Shown here: positions 13,413-22,841 of the stretch, piece by piece
How the letters are laid out: each line of letters starts with the position of its first letter
Numbering within the stretch: position 1 is the first letter of the stretch
The notes under the pieces: generated by a model
Seen by the model: the letters and a program-made list of their open reading frames with translations, nothing else
Databases searched by the model: none
What the model was told of the DNA's origin: nothing
Source: RGIG5612 sp045601405
Lineage (GTDB): Bacteria; Bacillota; Clostridia; Lachnospirales; Lachnospiraceae
Assembly (NCBI GenBank): GCA_045601405.1
Contig: JAZRZO010000036.1
Coordinates: 1 to 51,965 of the forward strand
Length of the DNA: 51,965 nucleotides
Reading direction: 5' to 3'
Translations under genes and position numbers: made by a program

Positions 13413-14807
13413 TTATCTCTGCCTGTCAACCTCTGCCCTTATCTTATCAGCGACTACAGCAAGCGCCTGAGTCGGGACATATCCCCACTGCCCGTAAAGA
13501 AACTCATGCAACAGTGTTACGTTTTCCTCAAGTGTATCCGCCACTACAGTATCTCCGCTGTCAAGCATTGCCGTATATTGCCGGTCCAGTGCGGGAAATG
13601 CCGCGTTGCCTGCGATGTTCATATCTGAAGCCTTGGCAAAAAACTTTACAAGTGTTCCCAGCTCCATTGATGTCTGTATAAACCTTCCTCCGTCACTGTC
13701 GCTTTTTATCATCGCGCGCATTACCTGCATCATCTTGAATACGCCTTTCTGCTTTGTTTGGGAGAACAATGACATCAGTGCATACCTCTGCCTTGCCGCC
13801 CTCGCATAATCGTCTCTGTATGTCTGCCCGTCCTGCGGCGATGTGAATTCTATATATCTGCATCTGCAGAAGGCAGTAGCCTGGTCACCTGTGAGCAGAA
13901 CATCGTCTCCGCTTTCTTCCAGAGGTATATATGCTATGTCTGTCGCCTCACTTGTGTAGTACAGGTACTCATTGATCAGAGCCCGCTCTTCTTCCGTTAC
14001 CTTCAGTCTCAGGCCGCCAAGAAGATCTACTATCTTCGCAAAGCCCCAGAAATTCACAACTATATAGTCATCAAGCGCAAGGTCAAAATTTTCATTGAGC
14101 ATGTTTACAGCTCCAAGAGGCCCTCCCCTGTAGTATGATGAGTTGGCTTTCGTTACGATCTCGCTTCCGCTTCTGGAATACCCGAGGAGGTATGTATCTC
14201 TGTAGATCGAGGCCATCTTTATATCACCCGCGCCGTCTACGTTCACCACCATTATAGAGTCAGCCATCGCTCCCTGTTCAACTTCTTCAACCCTCGCATC
14301 CAGCCCGAACAGCGCTACACTCATATTGCCTTCCGGGACGATGGCTCCGTCATTTTTTTTAAGCTGAGACCTGTCAAAGCTTTTGTCATGAACATTCCTT
14401 TCGTAGTCTCCGCCCATAACGAGCCATGCAACAGGCGTCGCCAGCGGTGATTTCAGCAATGCCTTTGCCGTCGCCTCCTTCCAGCCAGGAACTATCCATA
14501 TCACCGCAATGGCGATCAACAGTACGGCCAGAAATATAAGTATCCCTTTAAATACCTTAGCCGCTTTCCCGGAACGCTTTCTTCCTGTGTGCCCTGCCTT
14601 TTCGCGGTATGCGTCTTTCCGGCGAAGGCCGTTATAATCGATTCTTTTGTAGTCCGCCCTTATACGCTCCGCTCTGTTGTAGTTCGGTCTGCTTTCTTCC
14701 GGTCTTTCTGTTTCTTCTCTTGTTCGCTCCGGCCGAAATTCATATATTCTGTCCTGCTCCGGATGGTTTCTCATTCCGGAGTTGTTTCGTGACGGTTTTC
14801 TGTACAT
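13413..14807 (-). CDS. LytR-CpsA-Psr (LCP) family glycopolymer ligase
   Basis: 464 residues. An Arg-rich cytoplasmic tail (1-80), one membrane span (about 84-107) and an extracellular LCP domain with the typical ADSIMVVNVD (182-191) and SIYRDTY (200-206), whose Asp/Arg residues bind pyrophosphate-lipid substrates. LCP enzymes transfer undecaprenyl-linked wall teichoic acid or capsule to peptidoglycan. Its place at the downstream end of the 31-kb glycan cluster suggests that it anchors this polymer to the wall. It has an AAAAAGGAAAAG leader and an 80-base gap to htrA. Confidence 0.93.
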   Translation of the reverse strand: MYRKPSRNNSGMRNHPEQDRIYEFRPERTREETERPEESRPNYNRAERIRADYKRIDYNGLRRKDAYREKAGHTGRKRSGKAAKVFKGILIFLAVLLIAIAVIWIVPGWKEATAKALLKSPLATPVAWLVMGGDYERNVHDKSFDRSQLKKNDGAIVPEGNMSVALFGLDARVEEVEQGAMADSIMVVNVDGAGDIKMASIYRDTYLLGYSRSGSEIVTKANSSYYRGGPLGAVNMLNENFDLALDDYIVVNFWGFAKIVDLLGGLRLKVTEEERALINEYLYYTSEATDIAYIPLEESGDDVLLTGDQATAFCRCRYIEFTSPQDGQTYRDDYARAARQRYALMSLFSQTKQKGVFKMMQVMRAMIKSDSDGGRFIQTSMELGTLVKFFAKASDMNIAGNAAFPALDRQYTAMLDSGDTVVADTLEENVTLLHEFLYGQWGYVPTQALAVVADKIRAEVDRQR

Positions 14808-14865
14808 TTTTCTTTTCCTTTTTGAAACCGTTCCCTAAGCTGTGTAAGAGCATCATCCGGCAGCT

Positions 14866-16908
14866 TTACTGCATAAGATACTTCCAGGCAAACGCGTAGA
14901 GCGCCATATATATCTTCTTCGGGAAGACCTTATAGGCAGCTCTCTGAAGCTTCAATATCACCGGCAGCTTTACTCTCGGCGCAGGCATGTCTCTCCACGG
15001 AGATCTTTTAAAGAAATACTCCCAAAGGAATTTCTTCGGATGAACACTGTCCGCCTCCCATGGTTTCCCGACCTGGAGCTCTATAAAATGGTAGATGGCT
15101 ATATCTTTGTATGAGCTGTCTATATTATCCTGATCAAAAATATATGCCTCATGACATGAAAACATCTTTGTAATATCCTTGTATGCGAAAAGCGTATATA
15201 ATGTCGAAAAATTATATTTCAGCGGAAGAGGGACGATGTCCTTTTGCAGCGCTTTTATCGCAAGCGACTGGTCCGGCGCAAAGTTTAAAACGCCGGGATC
15301 TTTTTCCATCCACTCTATAAGCCTGTTCCTGCAGTTATTCCTCCTCCATGCATCCAGATCAAAAAACATTATCCCGGCGTTATACGTTGTATCATCATGT
15401 GATATCCCGACATTCTGTCTGTATTTGTCGTGATAAATAGCCGGTACCATAGCCAGCGCGCCTTCGCCCATGTCTGTCCCGCATATCGCGTCAAGCCTTC
15501 CTCTTATTATGGTGTCACTGTCCACATACAGTATGTTCTTTACATTATCCGGCAACTCATCCAGGACAAACAGTTTAAAGTATGTGGCATAATTGCCGCG
15601 GAACTTTGGCGCATTCGCTTCTTCCAGAAGCTGCCCGTAATAGTCAGTTTCTATATAAGTTGTCTTCCTGCCGTACGATGAGGCTATATCATCTATCTTT
15701 GTTCTGTTATCACTGTCTATTCCATCGTCAATTATAAATATATTTATGTCGCTAATGTGTTTATTATTATCCAGCAACGACAACAGAGATACTCCCAGAT
15801 ACGGCGCATAGTAATCATTTGCCTGGTAAAGGATGTTCAGCGACCCGGATGCCTCGTATGGTCCGTATGTCTTTGTATTCATATAATACGGGTTGAAGAC
15901 ATCCGAGTCCTCAATCGTCATACGGTTCATCTTTTTCAAAAAGCTCCTGTTCATCATTCTGTGAACATGCATATAGACGTTATCCTGCAGGATAGCGTGA
16001 AAAAATCTCTGCATCCTGACAACGAAGGATGGCGATACCTCTGTTCCTTCCCAGTCACTCCAAAGTGATGTCTCAAGAATACCGTTGAATTCCTTTTTTA
16101 CAGGATGTCTGTTTTTCTTTTCCCACGGTCTTCCTGTCATTGTGCCCATCATATGATGGATGACCGGCTCCTTCATGGCCGCCCTGACCTCTTCTATCGG
16201 GGAAAAAGCGCTTTTTTCAAGCTGATACAGCTTATATGAATATTCCGCTCCGAAAATATAGAAACCGCTGTTGAGATTGTATCTTACAGGAAGGTATGCT
16301 ATCTCTCCCTTCAGAACTATATTCATCAGGTCCTGCTCACACAGGTAATACTTTGATCTGGCATTATGTATATGGTCTACTATCCGCTCAAGACATTTTT
16401 TCTCTATCCATTTTTTACGGTCAAAAAGAATGATCCCGGCATTATAATACGGGTCATCCGGAGTCAGCTCTATCATTTTCTTGTATGAGTTCAGAGTGCA
16501 GTCATAGGTAGCAGCCACAGGCTTTCCTTCCATATCCAGACTGCCAAGCTCATCCAAAGGCCCCGTTATAAGGGTATCCGCGTCAAGCTTGAATATCCGG
16601 TCTGACTTAAGCTCAAGTTCCTCCATTACGAACATCGTAAGATAAACTGTATAGCCGTTCCGGAACTTTCCCACGCCAAGACTTTTTATCTTTTCTATCA
16701 CAGGCGCTGTATCAATAATCTCAATATTCCTGCCATAGCTTGCGCAAAGAGCTTTGTATTTTTCGATATTCCCGGATGATATGCCGTTATCCAGCATATA
16801 TATATTTATCTCATCGATGTGCGTATTATTGCTGAGCAGGGATGTCATTGACACTCCCGCTATCGGCGCGTAATTATCGTCTGTCTGATATAAGATATTC
16901 AATATCAT
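14866..16908 (-). CDS. Tandem two-domain GT8 glycosyltransferase
   Basis: 680 residues made of two GT8-family domains fused head to tail. Domain 1 (about 1-290) has the metal-binding D109-A-D111 in FKLDADTLITG. Domain 2 (about 355-640) begins again with LNILYQANDYYAPYLGVS and has LYVDSDTIIRG. Both have TYNAG/YYNAG-IILFD signatures. GT8 enzymes are retaining transferases using UDP-Glc, UDP-Gal and the like. Two intact sites suggest two successive transfers by one cytoplasmic protein. Its start overlaps the flippase stop by 4 bases. Confidence 0.93.
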   Translation of the reverse strand: MILNILYQTDDNYAPIAGVSMTSLLSNNTHIDEINIYMLDNGISSGNIEKYKALCASYGRNIEIIDTAPVIEKIKSLGVGKFRNGYTVYLTMFVMEELELKSDRIFKLDADTLITGPLDELGSLDMEGKPVAATYDCTLNSYKKMIELTPDDPYYNAGIILFDRKKWIEKKCLERIVDHIHNARSKYYLCEQDLMNIVLKGEIAYLPVRYNLNSGFYIFGAEYSYKLYQLEKSAFSPIEEVRAAMKEPVIHHMMGTMTGRPWEKKNRHPVKKEFNGILETSLWSDWEGTEVSPSFVVRMQRFFHAILQDNVYMHVHRMMNRSFLKKMNRMTIEDSDVFNPYYMNTKTYGPYEASGSLNILYQANDYYAPYLGVSLLSLLDNNKHISDINIFIIDDGIDSDNRTKIDDIASSYGRKTTYIETDYYGQLLEEANAPKFRGNYATYFKLFVLDELPDNVKNILYVDSDTIIRGRLDAICGTDMGEGALAMVPAIYHDKYRQNVGISHDDTTYNAGIMFFDLDAWRRNNCRNRLIEWMEKDPGVLNFAPDQSLAIKALQKDIVPLPLKYNFSTLYTLFAYKDITKMFSCHEAYIFDQDNIDSSYKDIAIYHFIELQVGKPWEADSVHPKKFLWEYFFKRSPWRDMPAPRVKLPVILKLQRAAYKVFPKKIYMALYAFAWKYLMQ

Positions 16909-18134
16909 TGTTTTTTCTTCAGCTTTACCAATGTACTTATTATCAAAACTATATCCTGTATCACAAGCGCCACTATGAATGAATAGCTGGCTCCCTGCAT
17001 TCCATATGCGGGTATCAGGATATAGGATGCCGCGAATGCTGCCGCCAGTCCTGCTATTCCGCTGATGTTGGCTCCGAGCCTGTCTCTTATCACTATCGCC
17101 AGGTTACCCATGAGTATCGTAAATGCCGTAAGCACAGATACTATCACCATAGGGACCAGAAGGAAGGCGTATTCTCTTATCTCTTCGCCATACAACAGGG
17201 TAAGTCCGAACTCCCCAAGGAATATCGCCACAATGATACCTCCTGCCAGAAATGCGGCCAGCATGGCAACGCACTTCCCCATTATCCGGAAAAGCTCCTT
17301 CAGTCTTCCCTCATCTACACGCGCCGCTATCAGTGTGGACAGCGGATTTATCACAAATGTGGCTGCCACCTGCAGTATTGTAACCGGCGCCATTACGGCA
17401 GAATATATCCCCAGTATCTCCTTGTCAAAGTATCCGCGCAGAACAAGCTTTGGCACGGTCAGCAGAAGCGTATGCAGAAACGTATATATTGCGTATGGAA
17501 AGCACTCCAGTATAAGCCTTCCCACATTTCCAAACCGGAGACCGGTATCTATGCCCGCCTTTTTCCTTGACGCCGGGATATCATATATAAAAAGAACCGC
17601 AAGTGATGACGCAAGCATTACCATCAGGGCTATCCTTATGTCCTTCGTAAAAAATATCAGAATGCAGAAGACTATAAGAGCCGCTATATTCCTGATGCAC
17701 ATGGAAAGACCTGCTATATCAAGCCTCCATTTTTTCTGAAGCGATCCGTATATGGTATCCGCATAGGAATAGACCATGATGTAAAACATATAAAGTATGA
17801 TTGAAAGTTTCTCTATTCCTTCATACCCGGATATGAGTACCCATACAGCTCCGACTGCCAGCGTAAATAATATGGTCACAAGCTTCGCTCCGGCATATTC
17901 GCTGTCACTGTACTTGTATTTCAGATCCGATACCTGAAAGGTTTTTATACCGAAGGCTGCTATTATGAGAAATACATTTCCGCAGGAGACTGACAGGGAA
18001 AGTATCCCGGAATCAGCATAGCCTGAAAGTCTTACCACCAGCACCATCATAAGCCACTGGCAGAAAAACATCACAAAGGTTCCTGCGGAATTCCATATTA
18101 TGTTTTTCCGTATAGAGACATTTTCGTATTCCAT
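16905..18134 (-). CDS. Polysaccharide flippase (MOP/Wzx-like)
   Basis: 409 residues, almost entirely hydrophobic, about 11-12 membrane spans with short basic loops. The N-terminus SIRKNIIWNSAGTFVMFFCQW is typical of the polysaccharide-biosynthesis (Wzx-like) branch of the MOP superfamily. Members flip undecaprenyl-pyrophosphate oligosaccharides across the membrane. It is the only flippase in the window and no ABC exporter is seen, so Wzx-type export of the repeat unit is likely. No Wzy polymerase is recognisable by name, although one of the two large membrane proteins upstream (18138-21793) could play that part. Confidence 0.88.
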   Translation of the reverse strand: MEYENVSIRKNIIWNSAGTFVMFFCQWLMMVLVVRLSGYADSGILSLSVSCGNVFLIIAAFGIKTFQVSDLKYKYSDSEYAGAKLVTILFTLAVGAVWVLISGYEGIEKLSIILYMFYIMVYSYADTIYGSLQKKWRLDIAGLSMCIRNIAALIVFCILIFFTKDIRIALMVMLASSLAVLFIYDIPASRKKAGIDTGLRFGNVGRLILECFPYAIYTFLHTLLLTVPKLVLRGYFDKEILGIYSAVMAPVTILQVAATFVINPLSTLIAARVDEGRLKELFRIMGKCVAMLAAFLAGGIIVAIFLGEFGLTLLYGEEIREYAFLLVPMVIVSVLTAFTILMGNLAIVIRDRLGANISGIAGLAAAFAASYILIPAYGMQGASYSFIVALVIQDIVLIISTLVKLKKKQ

Positions 18135-18137
18135 TTA

Positions 18138-20006
18138 TCAAAACGCTCTTTTCAGTACTACCATATCCCCCCGGACATCAACGCTGAAGGCGGTATTGTC
18201 GCTTATCGCTGTATCATACTCAAAAAGCTCACCGTATAAGGACCTGAACTGCTTATCAACATTATAGAGGTATACATAGGTGTATCCCCCGTCTATCAGC
18301 GCGTCAGACCATTCTTTGGCTGTCATCTCCTTTGTCCATACATCCTTTTCGGAATACGGATATCCCAGGCTCCAGCCCATCTCATAATCGTATGAAAGCG
18401 ATACCGGTGTTGCCAGATAGTACGATACCTGATACTCGGCTCCGTTTGTATCCTGTGCTATAAAATACACCCTGTCTTTTTCCGGATCCAGCTTTGATGT
18501 GATCTCGGACACCATATAATAACCTGACCGCCGGGAGATGCTTTCCTCTATTTTTTCCCTGCAGTTAAACATATCCCCGGTCACTACCTTCCATGGAGTA
18601 AATATCAGAACGATAGCAACCGGAACAAGCACAAGGATGTTGCCGAATCCGCCGAATCTGTTGAATATCCCCTCTATTATCATGAAAAGGAAAAAAAGGA
18701 CCGCTCCGAGAACATAGGTATACATATATCTGCTGAAAGACGCAAGGGTCTCTCCTTCATAGGCTGTGAAAAGATGGATATACATATACAGCAGCGCCGC
18801 CGCATATATGAAATATCCGGCTATCATAAGTATGCTGTAGACTCCTGCCCTTATTTTTTCTGTTCTTTCCCTGTAAAGAAGGATGACGATCACACCCATT
18901 ACGGCAAAAATGATCGCCCATACTATATACGAGACCTTGATCGTGGCATTTTCGGGAACTGCAGACAGCGCTTTGAAGAAGTTTGTGCTTATCATATTTC
19001 CCTCAGCCTCTGCCCTTGAGGGCTCGACATAATCAAACACCTGCATCATATGATTTGCGGATGTGAATATCCTCCATGAAAGCCAGGAGGTCACAGACAT
19101 CAATACATAAAATACCGGCGCGATCCAACCCTTGCCTTTACACATTTTAAAGAATTCGGCACGGTTGATGATAAACGCATCTATCGCCACCATTATCAGT
19201 ATCATAAGGGCAAAGGCTTCACTTCCGGGCCTTATCAATACCATTACCGCGCTTCCCATGCCCATTACATAATATGTGCCTTTTTTCTGGTCCGAGCTGT
19301 AGTAATGATACAGAAGATATGCGAATGTCACCGCCATCGCTGCGTCTATATACAGTGTGTTGTACGGCACTATCGCAGGATTGAACAGCCAAGGGGCAAA
19401 CAATACCACCGGTACTAAAAATATGCCTATAACAACCCGCTTCCAGCTTATCCGCTTGAATATCGGGAGCAGCATCGCTACCACATAAACATCCATTGCC
19501 TTAAGCATATCGCATTCGTTGACCTGATCTCTTAAGGATGTAAATAGATATACGAAAAGAGACATTCCGGGCTGATAGCCGGCTCCGTGGGTGGTTGAGC
19601 CCGCGACATTAGCGAAGCCGTCAAATATCACATAGTTCTTAACGGTAAGACCCCAGTGGGTAAATTCATCAAATCTTGTGAGCAGTCTTCCGTCCGTCAT
19701 ATAGAAAATAAGCGCCAGCGCTGCAATAAAAAAGACAAAACCGAAGTTAAGATTGTCGGAAACATAATCCTTCATCTGTCTTTTTATTATGCATTTTGTA
19801 AGACCTGCCAGAAATACCAGTCCTGCAGCGCCTATATATACGATCACTCCCAGCTTCATGTGTCCTGTCAGTCCGAAAACATAAAGCACAAGTATCGAGG
19901 AAAAAACAGAAAGCGGCATCATTACGGCAAATCTGCGTTTGAACAGACCGCTGTAGCCCATGGCCATGACAATTAATGCAAGACAGATAAATATATAGAA
20001 TCTCAT
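18138..20006 (-). CDS. Large polytopic membrane protein, GT-C or polymerase-like
   Basis: 622 residues with about 12 membrane spans and a soluble C-terminal domain (about 490-622). A conserved acidic loop, RFDEFTHWG (about 112-120), follows an early span. This DEFTHWG-type loop recurs in clostridial polysaccharide-cluster membrane proteins, and an acidic first loop is a mark of GT-C lipid-linked sugar transferases. It begins 3 bases before the next gene in a tightly packed run. It might add a side sugar outside the membrane or act as the Wzy-like polymerase; neither is shown. Confidence 0.7.
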   Translation of the reverse strand: MRFYIFICLALIVMAMGYSGLFKRRFAVMMPLSVFSSILVLYVFGLTGHMKLGVIVYIGAAGLVFLAGLTKCIIKRQMKDYVSDNLNFGFVFFIAALALIFYMTDGRLLTRFDEFTHWGLTVKNYVIFDGFANVAGSTTHGAGYQPGMSLFVYLFTSLRDQVNECDMLKAMDVYVVAMLLPIFKRISWKRVVIGIFLVPVVLFAPWLFNPAIVPYNTLYIDAAMAVTFAYLLYHYYSSDQKKGTYYVMGMGSAVMVLIRPGSEAFALMILIMVAIDAFIINRAEFFKMCKGKGWIAPVFYVLMSVTSWLSWRIFTSANHMMQVFDYVEPSRAEAEGNMISTNFFKALSAVPENATIKVSYIVWAIIFAVMGVIVILLYRERTEKIRAGVYSILMIAGYFIYAAALLYMYIHLFTAYEGETLASFSRYMYTYVLGAVLFFLFMIIEGIFNRFGGFGNILVLVPVAIVLIFTPWKVVTGDMFNCREKIEESISRRSGYYMVSEITSKLDPEKDRVYFIAQDTNGAEYQVSYYLATPVSLSYDYEMGWSLGYPYSEKDVWTKEMTAKEWSDALIDGGYTYVYLYNVDKQFRSLYGELFEYDTAISDNTAFSVDVRGDMVVLKRAF

Positions 20007-20008
20007 GT

Positions 20009-21793
20009 TTACTTTTCCTTTAGCTTGTAAACCGTAAATTCAGTTCCTCCAATATCAACCTCATCCGCGCTTTCAATGCGCACCCCCGGATAGGTCTCTT
20101 TGTAAAAATCCACCCAGTAGTCCATATCCGTATCTTTCAGCGCGACTATATAGACATTATCCTCTTCAACCATCGCCTTTTCAATATCTTTTATACCATA
20201 TCTTTCCCAGACCTGTATGTTTTCATCCAGAAACGATGTCCAGCCTCCCGGCCAGTATATATTTAAAAGGCTGTTATTTATCCGGTTCACATCATATCCC
20301 AGACTGTTTATCATCTCACTTTCATATATGTACAACCTGTCTTTTCTTTCAGCGCAGTATTCCTCCAGATCCGCTCTGATATTTCCGCTTTTTATGCTCC
20401 TGTATACATGGTTCTGAACCTTTGTGTACGAAAATATCACGGCCGTTATCATAAGCGCGAATGCGGCCGCCGCCGCGGCAATCTTTATGATGAAAGCTTT
20501 TTTATTTCCAAGCCTTTCTTTCAGCGCAGAAGAAAGGCTTCTTATTCCGGCTGAACCATCCGCGATCATGGCGATGATGAACAGCAGTCCCGAAAGCCAT
20601 ATCCCCATAGTAACTCTGGAGGTAGGCTTCATCATGTATATCATCCATGTCCACGGTATCAGAAAGGCCACCGTTGCAAGGGCGGTAAAGAGAGTGAGCT
20701 TCCACTTCCTGAGGACTATCGAAGCAACGAACAGCAGGAGAAAGCCTATGGCAGTTACCAGATTTACCGGATAATAGGTCTTGAGCGTAAGATGATAAGG
20801 CAGCGCCGCAACAGACCTGCCAAGCCTTGTTAAAAACGGCAGCTTTTCCTTATATTCCTCCACCCGCGCGTCAGCTATCGTCTCGAGAGCGTTTTCCTCA
20901 ACACCGTCAGTAAACTCCAGATAATATTTTTCATACATATATCTTCTGGCCTCTGAAATATTAAGACTCTCATACAGCTCTTCATGCCCCTCGTATTCCG
21001 GAAGCCCGTAAAAATCGTACAATGTTGTTCTGGCATCGTTGATCTTAAGAAACCTCTGCCACACATCAGTTTTATACGCGCTGTTATGTGCAAGTTCTAT
21101 GCCTCCCAGTCCTATGAATAGTATTACCGGAAATATCAGGAAGCTTATTATCTTTTTCGTCTTGAAATACGGGGATTTTTTAAAGAATTTATAAAGGAAC
21201 ACCACCCCTGCAAGCGGAAGGAGCATGAACAATGTCCTGGCTCTCAGTGAATAAGACGCCCATAAAAGAATAAGCGCGTAGATATAATTAAGTGTCCTGT
21301 TCAGCGCTGTGCTTTCATCCTTTATAGTTGCAAAGAGGAATATACCTGTTGCGGCCAGTGTCGCCGCGCACATCGAGTAGTGTGCTGTAAGAGCCATCTT
21401 TGCCATGCACAGCCAGAACAGAAATATAAATAAACCTCCCAGCAGCAGTTTATTTACTGTTTTTTTTGTGACGGAGCATATCCTGTATACAACGGTAAAT
21501 ACGCAGACGATAAAGCATGCTTCCAGGAACGCGAAGTGCCAGTTAAAAGCAGGTATTGCGTCAAAAAGGCTCTTGAACAGAAACGCAAGCGGATATTTTA
21601 TATATACCACATGAGCGTCAGGCGTTCCCGTATATGCTCCGTTGAGCACCTGCGCTATAAAGCCGTCATCTATCACTCCGTATGTTCTGTAATAAAACAA
21701 AACAACAGCCGCCACAGCCACTGCGCTCATCAGGAGAGCAAGTCCGAGATCTATCAGAAAAATTTTTTTATTATTACTGTCCATCAGGCTCAT
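20009..21793 (-). CDS. GT-C-fold-like membrane glycosyltransferase
   Basis: 594 residues, about 11 membrane spans, with a soluble C-terminal domain (about 455-594). The first external loop carries YGVIDDGFIAQ (about 37-47), an Asp-Asp pair as in GT-C enzymes that use polyprenyl-phosphate sugars. The start (21793) overlaps the 3' end of the DUF2304 gene by 20 bases; a second in-frame ATG at 21784 is equally possible. The upstream GT2 plus DUF2304 pair is the usual source of polyprenyl-phosphate sugar, so this protein is a reasonable acceptor-side transferase. Confidence 0.72.
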   Translation of the reverse strand: MSLMDSNNKKIFLIDLGLALLMSAVAVAAVVLFYYRTYGVIDDGFIAQVLNGAYTGTPDAHVVYIKYPLAFLFKSLFDAIPAFNWHFAFLEACFIVCVFTVVYRICSVTKKTVNKLLLGGLFIFLFWLCMAKMALTAHYSMCAATLAATGIFLFATIKDESTALNRTLNYIYALILLWASYSLRARTLFMLLPLAGVVFLYKFFKKSPYFKTKKIISFLIFPVILFIGLGGIELAHNSAYKTDVWQRFLKINDARTTLYDFYGLPEYEGHEELYESLNISEARRYMYEKYYLEFTDGVEENALETIADARVEEYKEKLPFLTRLGRSVAALPYHLTLKTYYPVNLVTAIGFLLLFVASIVLRKWKLTLFTALATVAFLIPWTWMIYMMKPTSRVTMGIWLSGLLFIIAMIADGSAGIRSLSSALKERLGNKKAFIIKIAAAAAAFALMITAVIFSYTKVQNHVYRSIKSGNIRADLEEYCAERKDRLYIYESEMINSLGYDVNRINNSLLNIYWPGGWTSFLDENIQVWERYGIKDIEKAMVEEDNVYIVALKDTDMDYWVDFYKETYPGVRIESADEVDIGGTEFTVYKLKEK

Positions 21794-22139
21794 GCTCTTC
21801 TTTCGGCTTTAGTTTTTCTTCAAGATATGCAAGTTTCTGAACTAATTCCCTTATTTTTTTTCTGTTTGAATATACCGTTATCGTCAGTGAGTAGATTATG
21901 AGCATGATAAATATCCCCGCGAGGAACAATACCATGTTGAGCGGGTCATATACCCCCAGGAGGCCGGCCAGCTTATCCAGCAATACCGGCGCCAGTGCGA
22001 ATATCATTATTATCACCAGCACGATAAGCCATGGCATCGCTATCTTCAGACCCAGCTTATCCTTTTTTATCAATATGAGTGAGATCAGCACTGCCAGCAG
22101 TGCTACAGCAATTACTATTATCTGTATCTTAAGTGTCAT
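21774..22139 (-). CDS. DUF2304 membrane protein
   Basis: 121 residues with three membrane spans (about 3-23, 30-52 and 66-90) and a charged C-terminal coiled segment (RKKIRELVQKLAYLEEKLK). DUF2304 proteins are nearly always next to a polyprenyl-phosphate GT2 gene, as here, where the two overlap by 4 bases (ATGA). They are thought to assist the lipid-linked sugar step, perhaps as a GtrA-like or membrane-docking partner. The exact function is not established. Confidence 0.88.
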   Translation of the reverse strand: MTLKIQIIVIAVALLAVLISLILIKKDKLGLKIAMPWLIVLVIIMIFALAPVLLDKLAGLLGVYDPLNMVLFLAGIFIMLIIYSLTITVYSNRKKIRELVQKLAYLEEKLKPKEEHEPDGQ

Positions 22140-22837
22140 TTCATACGACCTCCGATCCCTTCGTTCATTATCCCAACACTAACCTTTATCATGTAAAAAA
22201 GCGCAGTCAAGGGCTTTGCTATAGATGACTTACCCGCCTGTCTCTCCCTCATCAGGGCAGGTACCTCACTTATCTTATATCCTCTTGCTATCAGGTGCGC
22301 GCTTGTCTCCGGCTCGGGATAATCCCAGGGATATTTTTCAGCGAATATCTTTATTATCTCTTTTGTACACATCCTGAAGCCTGATGTGGGATCAGTTATC
22401 TTTTTACCTGCCACCACATTTATCAGCCATGATATATATCTTATAGCCGCTCTTCGCAGACCGGTGGACTGAAAGCCTTCTCTGTCGATAAACCTGGAGC
22501 CTATTACCATATCGTACGGCCCGTTCACAAGCTCTTCCTCCAGATCATTTATGCATTCAGCCTTATGCTGGCCATCACCGTCAAACTGTACCGCTATATC
22601 ATAGCCTTCATTCATGGCATACTGATAGCCGGTCTGTACGGCTCCTCCTATCCCCAGGTTTGACGCCAGGTCCAAAAACCTGAGCCCGTTCTTTTCACAG
22701 ATCTCAACTGTTTCGTCAGTTGACGCATCATTGATGATAACATAGTCGTAATCCGCGGCATTTTCCTTTATATCCTCCACCACTGACAGAATGCTTCCCG
22801 CCTCATTATATGCAGGTATTATAATGATCTTCCTCAC
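22136..22837 (-). CDS. GT2 polyprenyl-phosphate sugar transferase (DPM1-like)
   Basis: 233 residues with a GT-A fold: IIIPAYNEAGSI at the start, NDASTDET and the metal-binding QFDGDGQH (about 84-91), and a conserved SGFRMCTKE near 160. It has no C-terminal membrane spans, as in the dolichol-phosphate-mannose-synthase group that works with a separate membrane partner, here DUF2304. It probably transfers a sugar from a nucleotide donor to undecaprenyl phosphate on the cytoplasmic face. Confidence 0.92.
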   Translation of the reverse strand: MRKIIIIPAYNEAGSILSVVEDIKENAADYDYVIINDASTDETVEICEKNGLRFLDLASNLGIGGAVQTGYQYAMNEGYDIAVQFDGDGQHKAECINDLEEELVNGPYDMVIGSRFIDREGFQSTGLRRAAIRYISWLINVVAGKKITDPTSGFRMCTKEIIKIFAEKYPWDYPEPETSAHLIARGYKISEVPALMRERQAGKSSIAKPLTALFYMIKVSVGIMNEGIGGRMK

Positions 22838-22841
22838 GTTT

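Noticed and set aside
17065..17739. Open frame of 224 codons on the plus strand
   Set aside because: It lies wholly antisense to the flippase gene, is rich in Ser/Thr/Arg/Ile as expected for a shadow of hydrophobic codons, and has no ribosome site or known motif.
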